A DNA stretch of 64,000 nucleotides from positions 4,340,001-4,404,000 of the forward strand of contig NZ_CP135918.1 of assembly GCF_032393985.1 (NCBI RefSeq), given 5' to 3'. Below the pieces are notes generated by a model that saw only the letters and a list, made by a program, of their open reading frames with translations, ran no database searches and was not told the DNA's origin. Position 1 is the first letter of the stretch; each line of letters begins with the position of its first letter. A program made the position numbers and the translations under genes. The DNA comes from Fischerella sp. JS2 (GTDB lineage: Bacteria; Cyanobacteriota; Cyanobacteriia; Cyanobacteriales; Nostocaceae). Shown here piece by piece: positions 18,701 to 27,737 of the stretch.

Positions 18701-21700
18701 CGCCCAATGCTTAGAACTGTTGCAACGGAACCATCCTCAGCCAACTCCGGAACCAGACGACAAAGCCAATAATTTATTCCTTCAAGGCAGGGAAACTCAG
18801 CTTCATAGACCTGCTCCTGTCCGGTTTCAAAGACATGCTCTAAGGCCGCGTGCCAAGGGTTGACAACAGTTTCAGGAAAACCCATTTCTAACTCGGTCTT
18901 ACCAATCCACTGGGTTGGCGGAATGCCTGTTTCGCTCTCGACACGAGGATTGATATAGCGGAAGCGATATTCTCGATCAACTCGAGAAATCACATCCGGG
19001 GCATTTTCCACTAATGCCCGAAATTCATGCTCCCGTAGGCGCAGAGCTTCTTCCGCACGTTTACGCTCAGTGATATCTTCTGTTAATCCGATGTAGCGTA
19101 AGAGGTTTCCTGCTTGATCAAAAATTGGAAACACTTCGGCAAACATCCAGCGAATTGTGCCATCCGATGTTATAATCCGATATTCTCGCTGGGCATGTTT
19201 GCCTTGATACTGTTGCTCGAGAGATTGCAATACAAATCCACGATCATCTGGATGTACCACTTCTAGCCAGGATCTGGGATTTTGATAAAGGCTCTCACAA
19301 CTTAGTCCGTAAATCTTTTCGTACCCAGGACTAATATAGAGAAACTGTTGAGAATCAGCAGACCAGACAAATAAAAGTTGGTTGATATTTTCTGCAATCT
19401 CACGAAATCGCTCTTCACTTTCTCGCAGGGCTGTTTCAGCTTGTTTACGCTCAGTAATATCTCGAATCAGCCAACGTAGGGCAATGAGTTTTCGGGCATC
19501 ACGCACAGGAGCAACTGTAATTTCAACCGGAAAAGGCTCACCATTTTTGGGTTGCAGGCTTAGTTCCCAGGTTTGTTTGTCTGGCAGCGATGATAAATTA
19601 CTTAATTGCGTACGAAATACCTGACGAGCAGATTCTGGAATAAAACTAACTAAGAGTTTGCCAGCTAAAAATCCCAATTCTACAGAAAGTAGCGTTGCGA
19701 TCGCATGGTTTGCTTCTAAAATTTCCCCTTTAGCATCTGTAACTAGGTATCCATCCGGAGCAAAGTTAAACAAATCTTCATAGCGCTGTTGCTCGATCAG
19801 CAAACGGCAATTCTGCTCTTGCCGTTCTTCCTCAAGCACTTGTAAATCCTCAAGAGTGTGTTGCAACTCTTGATTTACTGCTTCTTGATTTGTGCTGTAT
19901 TCTTCTAATTGCTTGTAAGCTTTCTGTAATGCTTCCTCTGCCTGCTTACGAGCAGTGATATCAACTCCAACCATAGTCACAACCCAGCAACCCCTTGTTT
20001 GCTCCCAACGAGAGGTTAAGGTTTCTGCAATCCATCGGAGAGAGCCATTTTTGTGATGAAAGCGATACTCTACTGTAATCGTTTGTCCTTGGGGGATCGC
20101 TGCCAACGCTTGTTCATTAATAGCTGCCACATCTTCGGCAGGAACCCGTGATGACCAAACTGTCCCAGTTAATTCTTGGGGAGTATAACCAAAAACTTTT
20201 TCACAACCTATGGAACGATAGTCATCTTCCCAAGTATGATCAGGGTAAAGGCGGAAACTGGCAATTGAGGCTTCTGCGGAGTTGAGAATGTCATTGAGTT
20301 TCGCTTGTGATGCTTTCAACGCCTCTTCCAGTCGCTTGCGATCACTAATATCTTTGCCAATTCCGACTGTCCAACCATTACTAAGTCGAATATTTGCCCA
20401 GGTTGTATCTACGTAGCGGTCGTCTCGACACCTGGTTTTAAAGTCCTGCCATTTTCCGGTTGCAGCTTGAATATGTTCCTCAACCTTTTGACGTTGTTCC
20501 AAATCGGGATAGCATTTTGCTAACCAGTCACTCTCTCGAAGTTCGCTTAAAGACCAACCCAGAACACACTCATATTCCCGGTTAATGAATACAGTTTGAC
20601 CTGCTTGATCACGAATTTTCAACATCACAGGCATGTGGTCAAACAGGGTTTGCAAAATTTCGTGTTGCTGTTGTAGTGTTTCTGTGCGTTCGGCAATTTG
20701 AGCTTCTAGAGTCTGGTGATAGTTGGCTAAGAGTTTCTGTGCTTGTTTGCGTTCGGTAATGTCACTAAAAGCTGCGATCGCATAAATAACTGTGCCTGTC
20801 TCATCAAAGATGGGAGTTGTCAAAACTTCCAAAGGTACAGTTTTATCGGCTTGACGTAACTCCATATCATCGACCTGAACCGATTCACCCGCTAAAGCGC
20901 GCACGATGGGCAGTTGGTCGATGGGGTAAAGCTGGTTGGTTTGGGCTTGATAAGCTTGAAAAAATTGTGATATCTGCTCGGATTTAAGTTCTAATTGAGC
21001 GTTGATACCCAGTAACTGCCGTGCCTTCTGATTGCTATAAATGAATTCACCATTGGTATTGTGTGCTGTCACTCCAATCGGTATTGCCTCGAGAATCTGA
21101 GTTAACTGACGCTCTCTGGCGCGTAATTGTTGTTCACTTTCGCGCAACTGGGTGTACAATTTGGCATTGTGAAGCGAAATTGCTGCCTGTGCAGATAGTA
21201 GTTTTAATGCTTGAAATCGTTCTTTTGTAAATACTCCATTAGTAACATTATTTTCTAGGTATACTATCCCGAGCAATTTTTCTTGATGAAGCAGTGGCAG
21301 ACACAAAATTGATTTAGTTTGATGTTGATCAATATAAGTATCATTAATAAAATTGCCCTCACGGGTAGCATCATCCACAACTACACTTTCTAAAGTCTGG
21401 ATCACATAATTAATTACCGATACAGGTAGGCGATCAATGATCGGCAAAGATTGCAACACAATGATTTGCTCGTTTGTGGCAATATCTCTTGTGCCAGAAG
21501 CTGCGATCGCCCATTTTTCTGTGCTTGTTGATGCTGTTTGGCAAGGCAAAATTAAATAACCCGTTTGTGCTTCAGCATTCTCAATCAAAATTTTCATTAA
21601 GACACTGAGCGATCGCTCGAGTTCAATTTCACTCGCAATTGCCTGATTTGCTCTGATAACAGCTTCTAAATCCGTTGAAGTGCGGCTGTTAGCTAGTGAT

Positions 21701-21993
21701 AGTTCAGATAGTAGCTGGGGATATTGTGTTTCTAACTGTTTTATTTTTGCTGTTGCATCTAAGCGTCTGTAAGCATAGTATGCCTCTGTTATGTAATTGT
21801 GAGCAAACCTCAACCTACCGCGCTCCAGATAAAACTTAGCAGCTAATTCATACGCTAAAGCTTCTGCTTGCAGAGATCCATTTACTTTTGCTGTGTCAAT
21901 CGCTTGCTCATAATATTCTTCTGCTTCAGTGACTTGACCCAGAACTTGCGCTTTCTCTGCCTCAGCCAGTAAGTGTGATGGGGATTTGGTCAT
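15769..21993 (-). CDS. Multi-PAS/GAF sensor histidine kinase (2074 aa)
   Basis: Domains in order, by eye: TPR-like helices (1-98), GAF (about 115-275), seven PAS/PAC units (about 300-1230), GAF (1250-1410), three more PAS/PAC units (1438-1808), HisKA with SHELRTPL (His about 1825) and HATPase_c (N box NLLSNAIKF about 1942, DQGRGIPPE about 2001, GGTGLGLSICKS about 2035). The PAC ends are marked by ten DITERK-like motifs. There is no membrane segment, so it should be cytoplasmic and sense small ligands or redox state. The N-terminal helices look like the TPR end of the larger Ser/Thr-kinase-ATPase-GAF-kinase proteins of cyanobacteria. About 34 residues of repeat origin interrupt the ATPase domain near residue 1965. 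It is translationally coupled to the receiver at 15398. Confidence 0.93.
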   Translation of the reverse strand: MTKSPSHLLAEAEKAQVLGQVTEAEEYYEQAIDTAKVNGSLQAEALAYELAAKFYLERGRLRFAHNYITEAYYAYRRLDATAKIKQLETQYPQLLSELSLANSRTSTDLEAVIRANQAIASEIELERSLSVLMKILIENAEAQTGYLILPCQTASTSTEKWAIAASGTRDIATNEQIIVLQSLPIIDRLPVSVINYVIQTLESVVVDDATREGNFINDTYIDQHQTKSILCLPLLHQEKLLGIVYLENNVTNGVFTKERFQALKLLSAQAAISLHNAKLYTQLRESEQQLRARERQLTQILEAIPIGVTAHNTNGEFIYSNQKARQLLGINAQLELKSEQISQFFQAYQAQTNQLYPIDQLPIVRALAGESVQVDDMELRQADKTVPLEVLTTPIFDETGTVIYAIAAFSDITERKQAQKLLANYHQTLEAQIAERTETLQQQHEILQTLFDHMPVMLKIRDQAGQTVFINREYECVLGWSLSELRESDWLAKCYPDLEQRQKVEEHIQAATGKWQDFKTRCRDDRYVDTTWANIRLSNGWTVGIGKDISDRKRLEEALKASQAKLNDILNSAEASIASFRLYPDHTWEDDYRSIGCEKVFGYTPQELTGTVWSSRVPAEDVAAINEQALAAIPQGQTITVEYRFHHKNGSLRWIAETLTSRWEQTRGCWVVTMVGVDITARKQAEEALQKAYKQLEEYSTNQEAVNQELQHTLEDLQVLEEERQEQNCRLLIEQQRYEDLFNFAPDGYLVTDAKGEILEANHAIATLLSVELGFLAGKLLVSFIPESARQVFRTQLSNLSSLPDKQTWELSLQPKNGEPFPVEITVAPVRDARKLIALRWLIRDITERKQAETALRESEERFREIAENINQLLFVWSADSQQFLYISPGYEKIYGLSCESLYQNPRSWLEVVHPDDRGFVLQSLEQQYQGKHAQREYRIITSDGTIRWMFAEVFPIFDQAGNLLRYIGLTEDITERKRAEEALRLREHEFRALVENAPDVISRVDREYRFRYINPRVESETGIPPTQWIGKTELEMGFPETVVNPWHAALEHVFETGQEQVYEAEFPCLEGINYWLCRLVPELAEDGSVATVLSIGRNITNRKRAEEALRESEQFLRSIYEGIAAAIFIVDVLEDGSFRYVGINPAHERISGLLSAEVAGKTPAQVLSPEDAEAVTARYRACVIARKRITNEERLVIKGKESWWITNLSPLQSEDGRIYRLIGSCFNITRRKKLEQSLQLQAEQERLIRTITQHIRQSLDLEQILKTTVVEVQQTLQADRVLISRLNQDGSGQIIEEAVVPEYPMTYKMRWVDECFPDECYEYYRQGNPRILPDVAKDEWAACLIEFMQQIGVKSKVVAPIVQNLEDSSTKVWGLLIVHACSHYLHWKASEAEFLQQISDQLAIAIHQADLYQQLQIELAERKQMQLVLQERQAILRAIGDNLPKGFIFQLVHVPDQGVYFSYISAGIEDLIGLKPEAIIQDANVLRSLIYEEDKVVRQKLAQKSLKTLCIFEMQMRFRTLRGNIIWLDVRSTPRRLRDSRTVWDGVGTDITDIKQTEDALRRSEAHLAMAQKVAQIGSWEFDLQSQKINWSQTTFHHWGIEPTQGEPSFAELLERVHPEDRQVLQQHVERAITQGIPYAFDLRIVLPDGSIRYLDSRAEPLVNAQGQVIKLIGTSLDITDRKQTEEALRESEERFRKAFDAAPIGMALVSPQGQFLKVNRSLCDIAGYSEAEMLALTFMDVTHADDLEASLEAMQRMLANEIRVYQAEKRYLHKRGDVIYILLNVSLVKDQHRQPLYFIAQIEDISDRYKVDRMKNEFISIVSHELRTPLTAIRGSLGILETGVFDYEPEQAKEMLQIAFNNSDRLVRLVNDILDLERLESGKTQLVIETCEIADLVQQAIETVQAIAKEAGVQISLMITNMQIWAAPHAIVQTLINLLSNAIKFSPVGGTVWLSTEVLNQEIRKWGDREMGRKVSPHHTDPTTPSPHLPNSYILFAIKDQGRGIPPEKLESIFGRFQQVDASDSRQKGGTGLGLSICKSIVEQHGGHIWVESVLGEGSTFYFTLPLRRGEA
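16012..16108. repeat. GC-rich repeat inserted in the kinase ATPase domain
   Basis: Plus-strand GGGGAGATGGGG/GGTGGGG units and their complements form an inverted low-complexity block that reads in frame as KWGDREMGRKVSPHHTDPTT and so on. It lies between the N box and the G1 box of the HATPase domain, where typical family members have only a short loop. Confidence 0.6.
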
Positions 21994-22088
21994 GTTCTCC
22001 TACACTTGGATACACAAGAAAAATCGGACTTGCGGAGATTTGAGTTGGAATAGCCATGTCAAATAGGGAAACTATACGGTGAATTTAT

Positions 22089-24479
22089 TTACAAAGGATA
22101 CAAACAGTAGGTATTACACCCTCTTGCCTTTGCAGTATAAAGTGCTTGATTAGCAGTCACAATCAAATTTTTATAAGATTTTTCTGGGGTTGGTATAGAA
22201 CCTGTGATACCGAAACTTAAGGTGATGTTGCTATTTGTGGTCAAGGAGGGATGGGAAATTTGCACAGTAGCGATCGCCTGCTGAATTCGCTCTACGACCT
22301 GCAATGCACCATCCAAAGACTTATCTGGCAAACCAATCATAAATTCATCTGCACCAGATCGGGCGACTAAATCGCGGCTAGGGTCAATGCATTGGCAAAT
22401 CGCTTGGGCTACTTGTTGCAAACAAGTATTTCCAGTTTGATAGTTGTAGTGATCATTATAAGCCTGGAAATGATCGATATCACAAATAATTAAACAAAGC
22501 CAACTTTGTTTGTGGATGAGACGTTGCCATTCCCGCTCCAGGAATTGATCAAAATAGTGGCGATTTGCCACTTGAGTTAATGAATCAATTTTTGTTTCTT
22601 TTGGAGATACTTGCAATTGCTGTTGCTGGCAGCGTAGCAGTTGTTGTTGCATTCGAGTTCGTTCAACCCGACTTAGCACACGAGTCACTAGTTCTGGGCC
22701 AACAACAGGCTTAGCAATAAATTCATCGGCTCCGGCTGCAAACACTAGCCCAATAGAGCTAGCATCAGTATGAGCAGTAACAACTATTATGGGTAAATCT
22801 GCGTATCTTGAGTCTTGTCGCACAACCCGACACAGTTCAAATCCATTAAATGTAGGCATTTCCAAATCTAACAGCAGCACATCTGGTTCGGTAGAGATTA
22901 GCACTTGCCAAAACTGCTGCGGATTGCGAACACATGTCACCTGAACTCCCCAAGGTTGCAACAAAGCTGTTAAAGTTTTCAGTTCTACTGGGTCATCATC
23001 AACAATCATCACTTTGGCATTGGAGATGGTAGGTGATGGCAGAATTTTAGCGATCGCCTCAAATATTTCATCTGTAGTGGTGGGTTTGAGAAGATAACGA
23101 CCATTTCCCCAACGAGCAACGGTAATTCGAGTGTCTAAACGATCTTCCTCAGCTAGGGTAAGTACTGGAATTGCCGGAAAATGTACTTTCAACTTTTCCA
23201 GTAAAGTTAACCTCGCTGGTATGGAAGTACGATCAAAACTAACTAAAATCACACTCGGAGGATTGTTGGCGATTTGATGCAATGGAGTTGACTTGTCAGC
23301 AACCTCGACTTGCAGTCCTCGCATGGGTGCGGCTTGTCGTAGTGATTCACACAACAGATGGTCATCGTCAATCACCAATACTAAAGGCATGATTCCCGCT
23401 TGTGGCTGGGAGATTGTAGCAGAGACTGGTGGCTGCTCGATTTCTTGCTGTAACTGTGCTATCTGTTGCAGAATTTGGTTCAATTCTTGCTTACCAAGTT
23501 CGGATTTCTCTCTCAATAGGTGTTCAATGGCCCGTGCTAACTCTGAGCCTCTAGTATAGCCAAACGTCCCTAAACCACCTGCCAACCTATGTGCTTCTTC
23601 AATGACACGTTCTCGTTGTCCAGAGTCGAAATTGTCAAACTGGAGCGATCGCACGGCTTTTTCCAAAACTTCGATTCTTTCTGGTAACGAAGCCTGAAAA
23701 TCCTGTGCTACCTCCTCAATCAGCTTTAAGCCTTCTGCCTCTAGATTAATCTCCTCTTGTTCCGGTTCTGTTTTCTCTTGTTTGTCTTGTATATCTGTGT
23801 TTGGCGCAACCTTTAATCGGTATCCCAACCGATACACTGTCTCAATTAGCTCCTCCATCATGCCTGCTGCTTTTAGTTTACGCCGCAGGTCTTTAATCAA
23901 GTTCGTCACCGCAGCATCTGTAGGTGATTCATCAATTGACCACAGGTGATCAATAATGGCGCTACGGCTGAAAATGCGTTGAGGATACCGTAAAAAAAGC
24001 TCTAGTAAGCTATATTCCTTGGGGCTAAGAGTAATAAGTTGTTGCTGATAAGTTACTTGAATCAAGTTTGGATCGAGACACAATTTTCCCCATGTTAGGA
24101 CTGAAGAAGATATTGCAGTTGCTTGACGACGCAACAAAGCACGAATTCGCGCTATCAGCTGAGATGGTTCGCAAGGCTTTGTGACATAATCGTCTGCTCC
24201 CATATCTAAACCGACAACAACATCCTCGTCTGAGTCTTTTGCTGTTAGCATGAGGATTGGGGTTTGGCATCCCTGCTCACGTAACTTACGACATATGCTC
24301 AACCCATCGAGTTTGGGAAGCATAACATCCAGCACGATGACGGCGTACTCTCCTTGGATAGCTAATTCCAATCCAAGTTCACCGTCCGTAGCAAGATCGA
24401 CGGTATATCGATAGGCAGTCAGTGTGCTTAAGAGAAATTCACCTATAGATAGATCGTCTTCGACTAACAAAATTTTCAT
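22089..24479 (-). CDS. Hybrid regulator REC-wHTH-HPt-REC-REC-GGDEF (796 aa)
   Basis: Six domains are readable. First comes a receiver (1-118, Asp in VIVLDVMLP, Lys in YVTKPCEP), then an OmpR-type winged helix (130-222, ending YRLGYRLK) and an HPt domain (about 255-345, His298 in EEAHRLAGGLG). A degenerate receiver (370-485) has ILVSFDR at the phospho-site, and an intact receiver follows (493-612, Asp in LLLDLEMP). A GGDEF domain (630-796) has GADEF in place of GGDEF and no RxxD inhibitory site. It probably joins a phosphorelay with DNA binding and possibly c-di-GMP output. It lies 95 bp upstream of the giant kinase on the same strand and could be co-transcribed with it. Confidence 0.92.
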   Translation of the reverse strand: MKILLVEDDLSIGEFLLSTLTAYRYTVDLATDGELGLELAIQGEYAVIVLDVMLPKLDGLSICRKLREQGCQTPILMLTAKDSDEDVVVGLDMGADDYVTKPCEPSQLIARIRALLRRQATAISSSVLTWGKLCLDPNLIQVTYQQQLITLSPKEYSLLELFLRYPQRIFSRSAIIDHLWSIDESPTDAAVTNLIKDLRRKLKAAGMMEELIETVYRLGYRLKVAPNTDIQDKQEKTEPEQEEINLEAEGLKLIEEVAQDFQASLPERIEVLEKAVRSLQFDNFDSGQRERVIEEAHRLAGGLGTFGYTRGSELARAIEHLLREKSELGKQELNQILQQIAQLQQEIEQPPVSATISQPQAGIMPLVLVIDDDHLLCESLRQAAPMRGLQVEVADKSTPLHQIANNPPSVILVSFDRTSIPARLTLLEKLKVHFPAIPVLTLAEEDRLDTRITVARWGNGRYLLKPTTTDEIFEAIAKILPSPTISNAKVMIVDDDPVELKTLTALLQPWGVQVTCVRNPQQFWQVLISTEPDVLLLDLEMPTFNGFELCRVVRQDSRYADLPIIVVTAHTDASSIGLVFAAGADEFIAKPVVGPELVTRVLSRVERTRMQQQLLRCQQQQLQVSPKETKIDSLTQVANRHYFDQFLEREWQRLIHKQSWLCLIICDIDHFQAYNDHYNYQTGNTCLQQVAQAICQCIDPSRDLVARSGADEFMIGLPDKSLDGALQVVERIQQAIATVQISHPSLTTNSNITLSFGITGSIPTPEKSYKNLIVTANQALYTAKARGCNTYCLYPL

Positions 24480-25336
24480 GAAGGACTAACCTTCACTTAT
24501 AAGGAATATAAAAACTCCTTAGCAATTTATCTAAAAAATCCTACGAACGTGAATCTATCTACAGAGTTATTTTTATTGGTATTTATAAATACATTTCGAG
24601 CAAAAAAGCTGAATTGAAACTAACCTCATATCATGTCCGGATGAACACTTGTAAAAAAACGAAGAACCTCACCGCAATCCTCTCCGAACTCGCACAGAGG
24701 GTGCCGAAGGCGGGTGAGGTAATGCAGAAATTATAAGTAATTAGCCGAACATCATATTACTCTCTCAAGAGAGGACACCCCTCTGTTTGCTAAGAAGAGG
24801 GGTTAGGAGTGAGTTTTTTTATGCTTAGTGGTGAAAGTTGTTTCATTTGGACTGCCCTCTACCTTTCTTTCATAAACCATAAAGCTTTCTTATGATGAAG
24901 ATATAAAAATACCAATGAATTTGCCATATTATATCAGAGCAAAAAATCAAAGATAATTTAATGAGCAAAGCTGGATAAAAATCATAATGTTTTTAACACT
25001 AAATATATCTATTTGTTTAATATATTTGCTGTTCTGGAGTTACAGATTATTGTTTGAGGAGAGAAAAATATTATTGATTTATTGTCTGACAATGAAATTG
25101 TTATTTTTCCCTAATGATATATCTGAGTATCTTAAATGAATCAGATATAAATGAATTTGATAAGGAAGTTTGTAGAATGGGAATTTGATAATTTGAATCA
25201 TAACTAAGATTATTAATTGTTTAACTTTAAGTTTCTCTAAACAGAGCAGTTGAAGTTAGAATGAGCGTGGAAGTAAAAATGAATTAATCTAGACAGATAT
25301 ATCAATTTAAGTAGATACGCATCTATCTACAGATAT
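24480..25336. other. Intergenic region with MITE and hairpin module
   Basis: 857 bp between divergent genes. It holds MITE copy D (24628-24757) and, after it, a degenerate copy of the hairpin module seen at 15236-15305. From about 24900 on it is plain AT-rich sequence that presumably carries the promoter of 25337. I see no gene. Confidence 0.65.
24628..24757. mobile_element. MITE-like repeat, copy D
   Basis: A 130-bp relative of copies A-C with diverged ends (ATATCATGTCCGG...CCGAACATCATAT) and the same CTCACC...GGTGAGG interior. A TCCGGA hexamer in its left end is part of the repeat. Confidence 0.65.
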
Positions 25337-26848
25337 ATGGAAAACCAAAAAACCAAACGTATTCGTGGTGTCATCTTAACTGCCGTAGGGCTGAAGCGTT
25401 TACAAGCTGCGATTGAGTTAGCAGAAATACAAGAAAACAATGGAGAACGTTTTACTCAAGAAAAACTTAGTGAGCGGATGAAAGTATCTACAAAAACTAT
25501 CAGCCGCTTGTGGTCTCTGACTACTGGACTAGATCAGCGCACTTTGAAATTTTGCTTCAGTGCCTTTAATCTTGATTTAAGAAAAGAAGATTACACTTGT
25601 TCAGATAAAAGTGGTGAATTTTATAGATCACTTGACTATATTCATCTTTTGGATAAAGAAGACGTAAATATTTATTCTAGTCAGCATCATGTGGTTGAAA
25701 CAGAACGGCGACAAATACAAAATTCAACAAAAGATTGTAGTATTTACCAATCTCTGGCTACTGTTCTGAAATATCCTAGTGGTCCTGTACCTTTAGATTC
25801 AATATATTACATTCCTCGTCCTCCAATTGAAGAACTGGCTTATCGAGAAATCACTCAACCAGGATGCGTGATTCGCATCAAAGCTCCCAAAGAAATGGGC
25901 AAAACTTCCCTCATGTTCAGGATTTTGGCACGCTCCAAAGCTTTGGGTTATCGGATTGTCAGTTTAAATTTCAATCAAGTTGATGTCGCCATTCTCAGCA
26001 ACCTTGATAGATTCTTACGATGGTTATGTAAAAGTGTCTCTGTGCAACTGAAATTGGAACCCAAGCTAGATGAATATTGGGATCAAGAAACTGGTAGCAA
26101 GGTAAGCTGTAGCTTATACTTCAAAAACTATCTACTGAAGTCTGTTGATACTCCTGTGGTTTTAGCATTAAATGAACTAAACCAAGTTTTTGAATACTCT
26201 GAATTAGCTCAAGAATTTATACCTCTGTTACGTTCCTGGCATGAAGAAGCCCAACAAGAAGAGATATGGCAAAAACTAAGGCTCGTCATGACTTACTCTA
26301 CAGAGTTTTACATACCCCTAAATCTGTGCCAATCTCCATGCAACGTGGGGCTACCATTACAGTTACCTGAATTTACTCACTCACAAATCGAGGAATTGGC
26401 AAAACGTCATGGACTCAGTTGGCAGCAGAGCAAGGAAACTGAACAATTGATGGCAATGGTTGGTGGACATCCAGCCTTAGTGCGGATTGCTTTTTACTAC
26501 CTTTGCCGTCAAGAAATTTCATTATCGCAACTGTTGCAACAAGCAGCTACAGAAGTAGGTATTTATCGCACTCACTTACGGCGGCTACTGGTTATGCTGC
26601 AAGAAAATCCTTACTTAGCTGAAGCTTTTGCAGCTTTAGTCAGTTCAGAACGCAGTATTTATCTAGAATCAATGATTGCTCATCAATTAGAGAGTATGGG
26701 GTTGGTGAAGTTTCAGACGGATGGTGGAATAAGCATCAGTCGTGAATTGTATCGCATTTACTTTAGTAAGCACTTGTCTAACGGCAGGCTTCGGGTTATC
26801 CACTCCAGCAATTCCAGACACAAAACTTTTACCTCAAGTTTAATTTAG
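25337..26848 (+). CDS. HTH plus AAA-like ATPase domain protein (503 aa)
   Basis: An N-terminal helical/HTH part (residues 1-85, with FTQEKLSERMKVSTKTISRL) is followed by an AAA-like domain (about 155-430) of the kind abundant in filamentous cyanobacteria. Walker A is KAPKEMGKTSL near residue 190. The Walker B region reads LALNELNQVF near 275, where relatives usually have LDEVDRVF, so the metal-binding Asp is replaced by Asn. It ends with a helical winged-helix-like region. No catalytic or WD40 domain is fused, unlike many relatives. It may be a regulatory or sensor ATPase with weak hydrolysis. The target is unknown. Confidence 0.8.
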   Translation: MENQKTKRIRGVILTAVGLKRLQAAIELAEIQENNGERFTQEKLSERMKVSTKTISRLWSLTTGLDQRTLKFCFSAFNLDLRKEDYTCSDKSGEFYRSLDYIHLLDKEDVNIYSSQHHVVETERRQIQNSTKDCSIYQSLATVLKYPSGPVPLDSIYYIPRPPIEELAYREITQPGCVIRIKAPKEMGKTSLMFRILARSKALGYRIVSLNFNQVDVAILSNLDRFLRWLCKSVSVQLKLEPKLDEYWDQETGSKVSCSLYFKNYLLKSVDTPVVLALNELNQVFEYSELAQEFIPLLRSWHEEAQQEEIWQKLRLVMTYSTEFYIPLNLCQSPCNVGLPLQLPEFTHSQIEELAKRHGLSWQQSKETEQLMAMVGGHPALVRIAFYYLCRQEISLSQLLQQAATEVGIYRTHLRRLLVMLQENPYLAEAFAALVSSERSIYLESMIAHQLESMGLVKFQTDGGISISRELYRIYFSKHLSNGRLRVIHSSNSRHKTFTSSLI

Positions 26849-26958
26849 TTGTTTGTCTCGCACCGCCTTACTACTGCAAACATCCCCGAGTGGGGATTAA
26901 GAATTGCACCAATCGCATTTTGGTGTGAGGATGCGATTTCTTATCGCCGGGATAATTA

Positions 26959-27630
26959 CTATAAAATCACATCCTGTAACTTCGCCACCATCTCTGCCCG
27001 TGCTGAAACCCCCAGCTTGCGAAACATTCTTTTCAACGCTTGCTTCACCGAATTTTGGGTAATAAAAAGCTTTTCCCCAATTTCCCCATTGGTTAACCCC
27101 TGGGCTACCAACTCAGCAATTTCTAACTCTCGGGGTGTCAGGCGACCAACCAAGGGGGAATTGAAGGCTTTTGGTTTCGCCCTCAAAGTCGCAAGTTTGG
27201 CTGACAAATGTAAACACAAAGCACTCAAGTCAGCTAAATCGTTGGCGTCAAAAGGAGGATGACCGTCAGCGCGGGCGAGGTTGAGGGTTCCTACCAGACG
27301 ACCATCACAAACAATCGGCCCACTCATAACGTGGGCGTGATCTTGGCGTGGGCAAATATCTTGCCAGTCTCCGGGGGCTAAAATCAGTTGTTCATGGGTG
27401 GGTGCATGGCGTTCAACCACATAGCGTCCGACTGGATTTCCCTCTAAACACACCTCCGGAATCTTGTGTACCTCAACGTTTTCTGCTGTAGACAGATCAT
27501 CACAGAGATATAAACCCCAACGTTCGACACCAAAATGTTTGCCGACTGTGTTCATCACAGCGAGGCGTAGTTCTTGTTCATTATTAGCTTTGGCGATCGC
27601 ATCAAGTAAACTGTGGAGAGAACTAACCAT
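26959..27630 (-). CDS. GAF-domain LuxR-type transcriptional regulator
   Basis: A 223-residue protein. The first 140 residues form a GAF-like sensor domain (GPIVCDGRLVGTLNLAR). The last 65 carry a LuxR/FixJ-type HTH, LTPRELEIAELVAQGLTNGE, with the usual E-I-A-x-x-L spacing. There is no receiver domain, so the GAF domain would sense a small molecule directly. It is divergent from the DUF3386 gene, with starts 108 bp apart, so it could control that gene. The ligand is unknown. Confidence 0.9.
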   Translation of the reverse strand: MVSSLHSLLDAIAKANNEQELRLAVMNTVGKHFGVERWGLYLCDDLSTAENVEVHKIPEVCLEGNPVGRYVVERHAPTHEQLILAPGDWQDICPRQDHAHVMSGPIVCDGRLVGTLNLARADGHPPFDANDLADLSALCLHLSAKLATLRAKPKAFNSPLVGRLTPRELEIAELVAQGLTNGEIGEKLFITQNSVKQALKRMFRKLGVSARAEMVAKLQDVIL

Positions 27631-27737
27631 AGAGTGTACCCACTTGGGGACTAGGCGGGCTTGAGAATTACTTCTATGCTAGCTAATAGTAGCAAAGCTA
27701 AAAAACTAACATAAACTAACAAATATAGGAGAAACCA

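Noticed and set aside
24628-24650. Another TCCGGA heterocyst-promoter motif
   Set aside because: The hexamer lies in the end of MITE copy D and is explained by the repeat.
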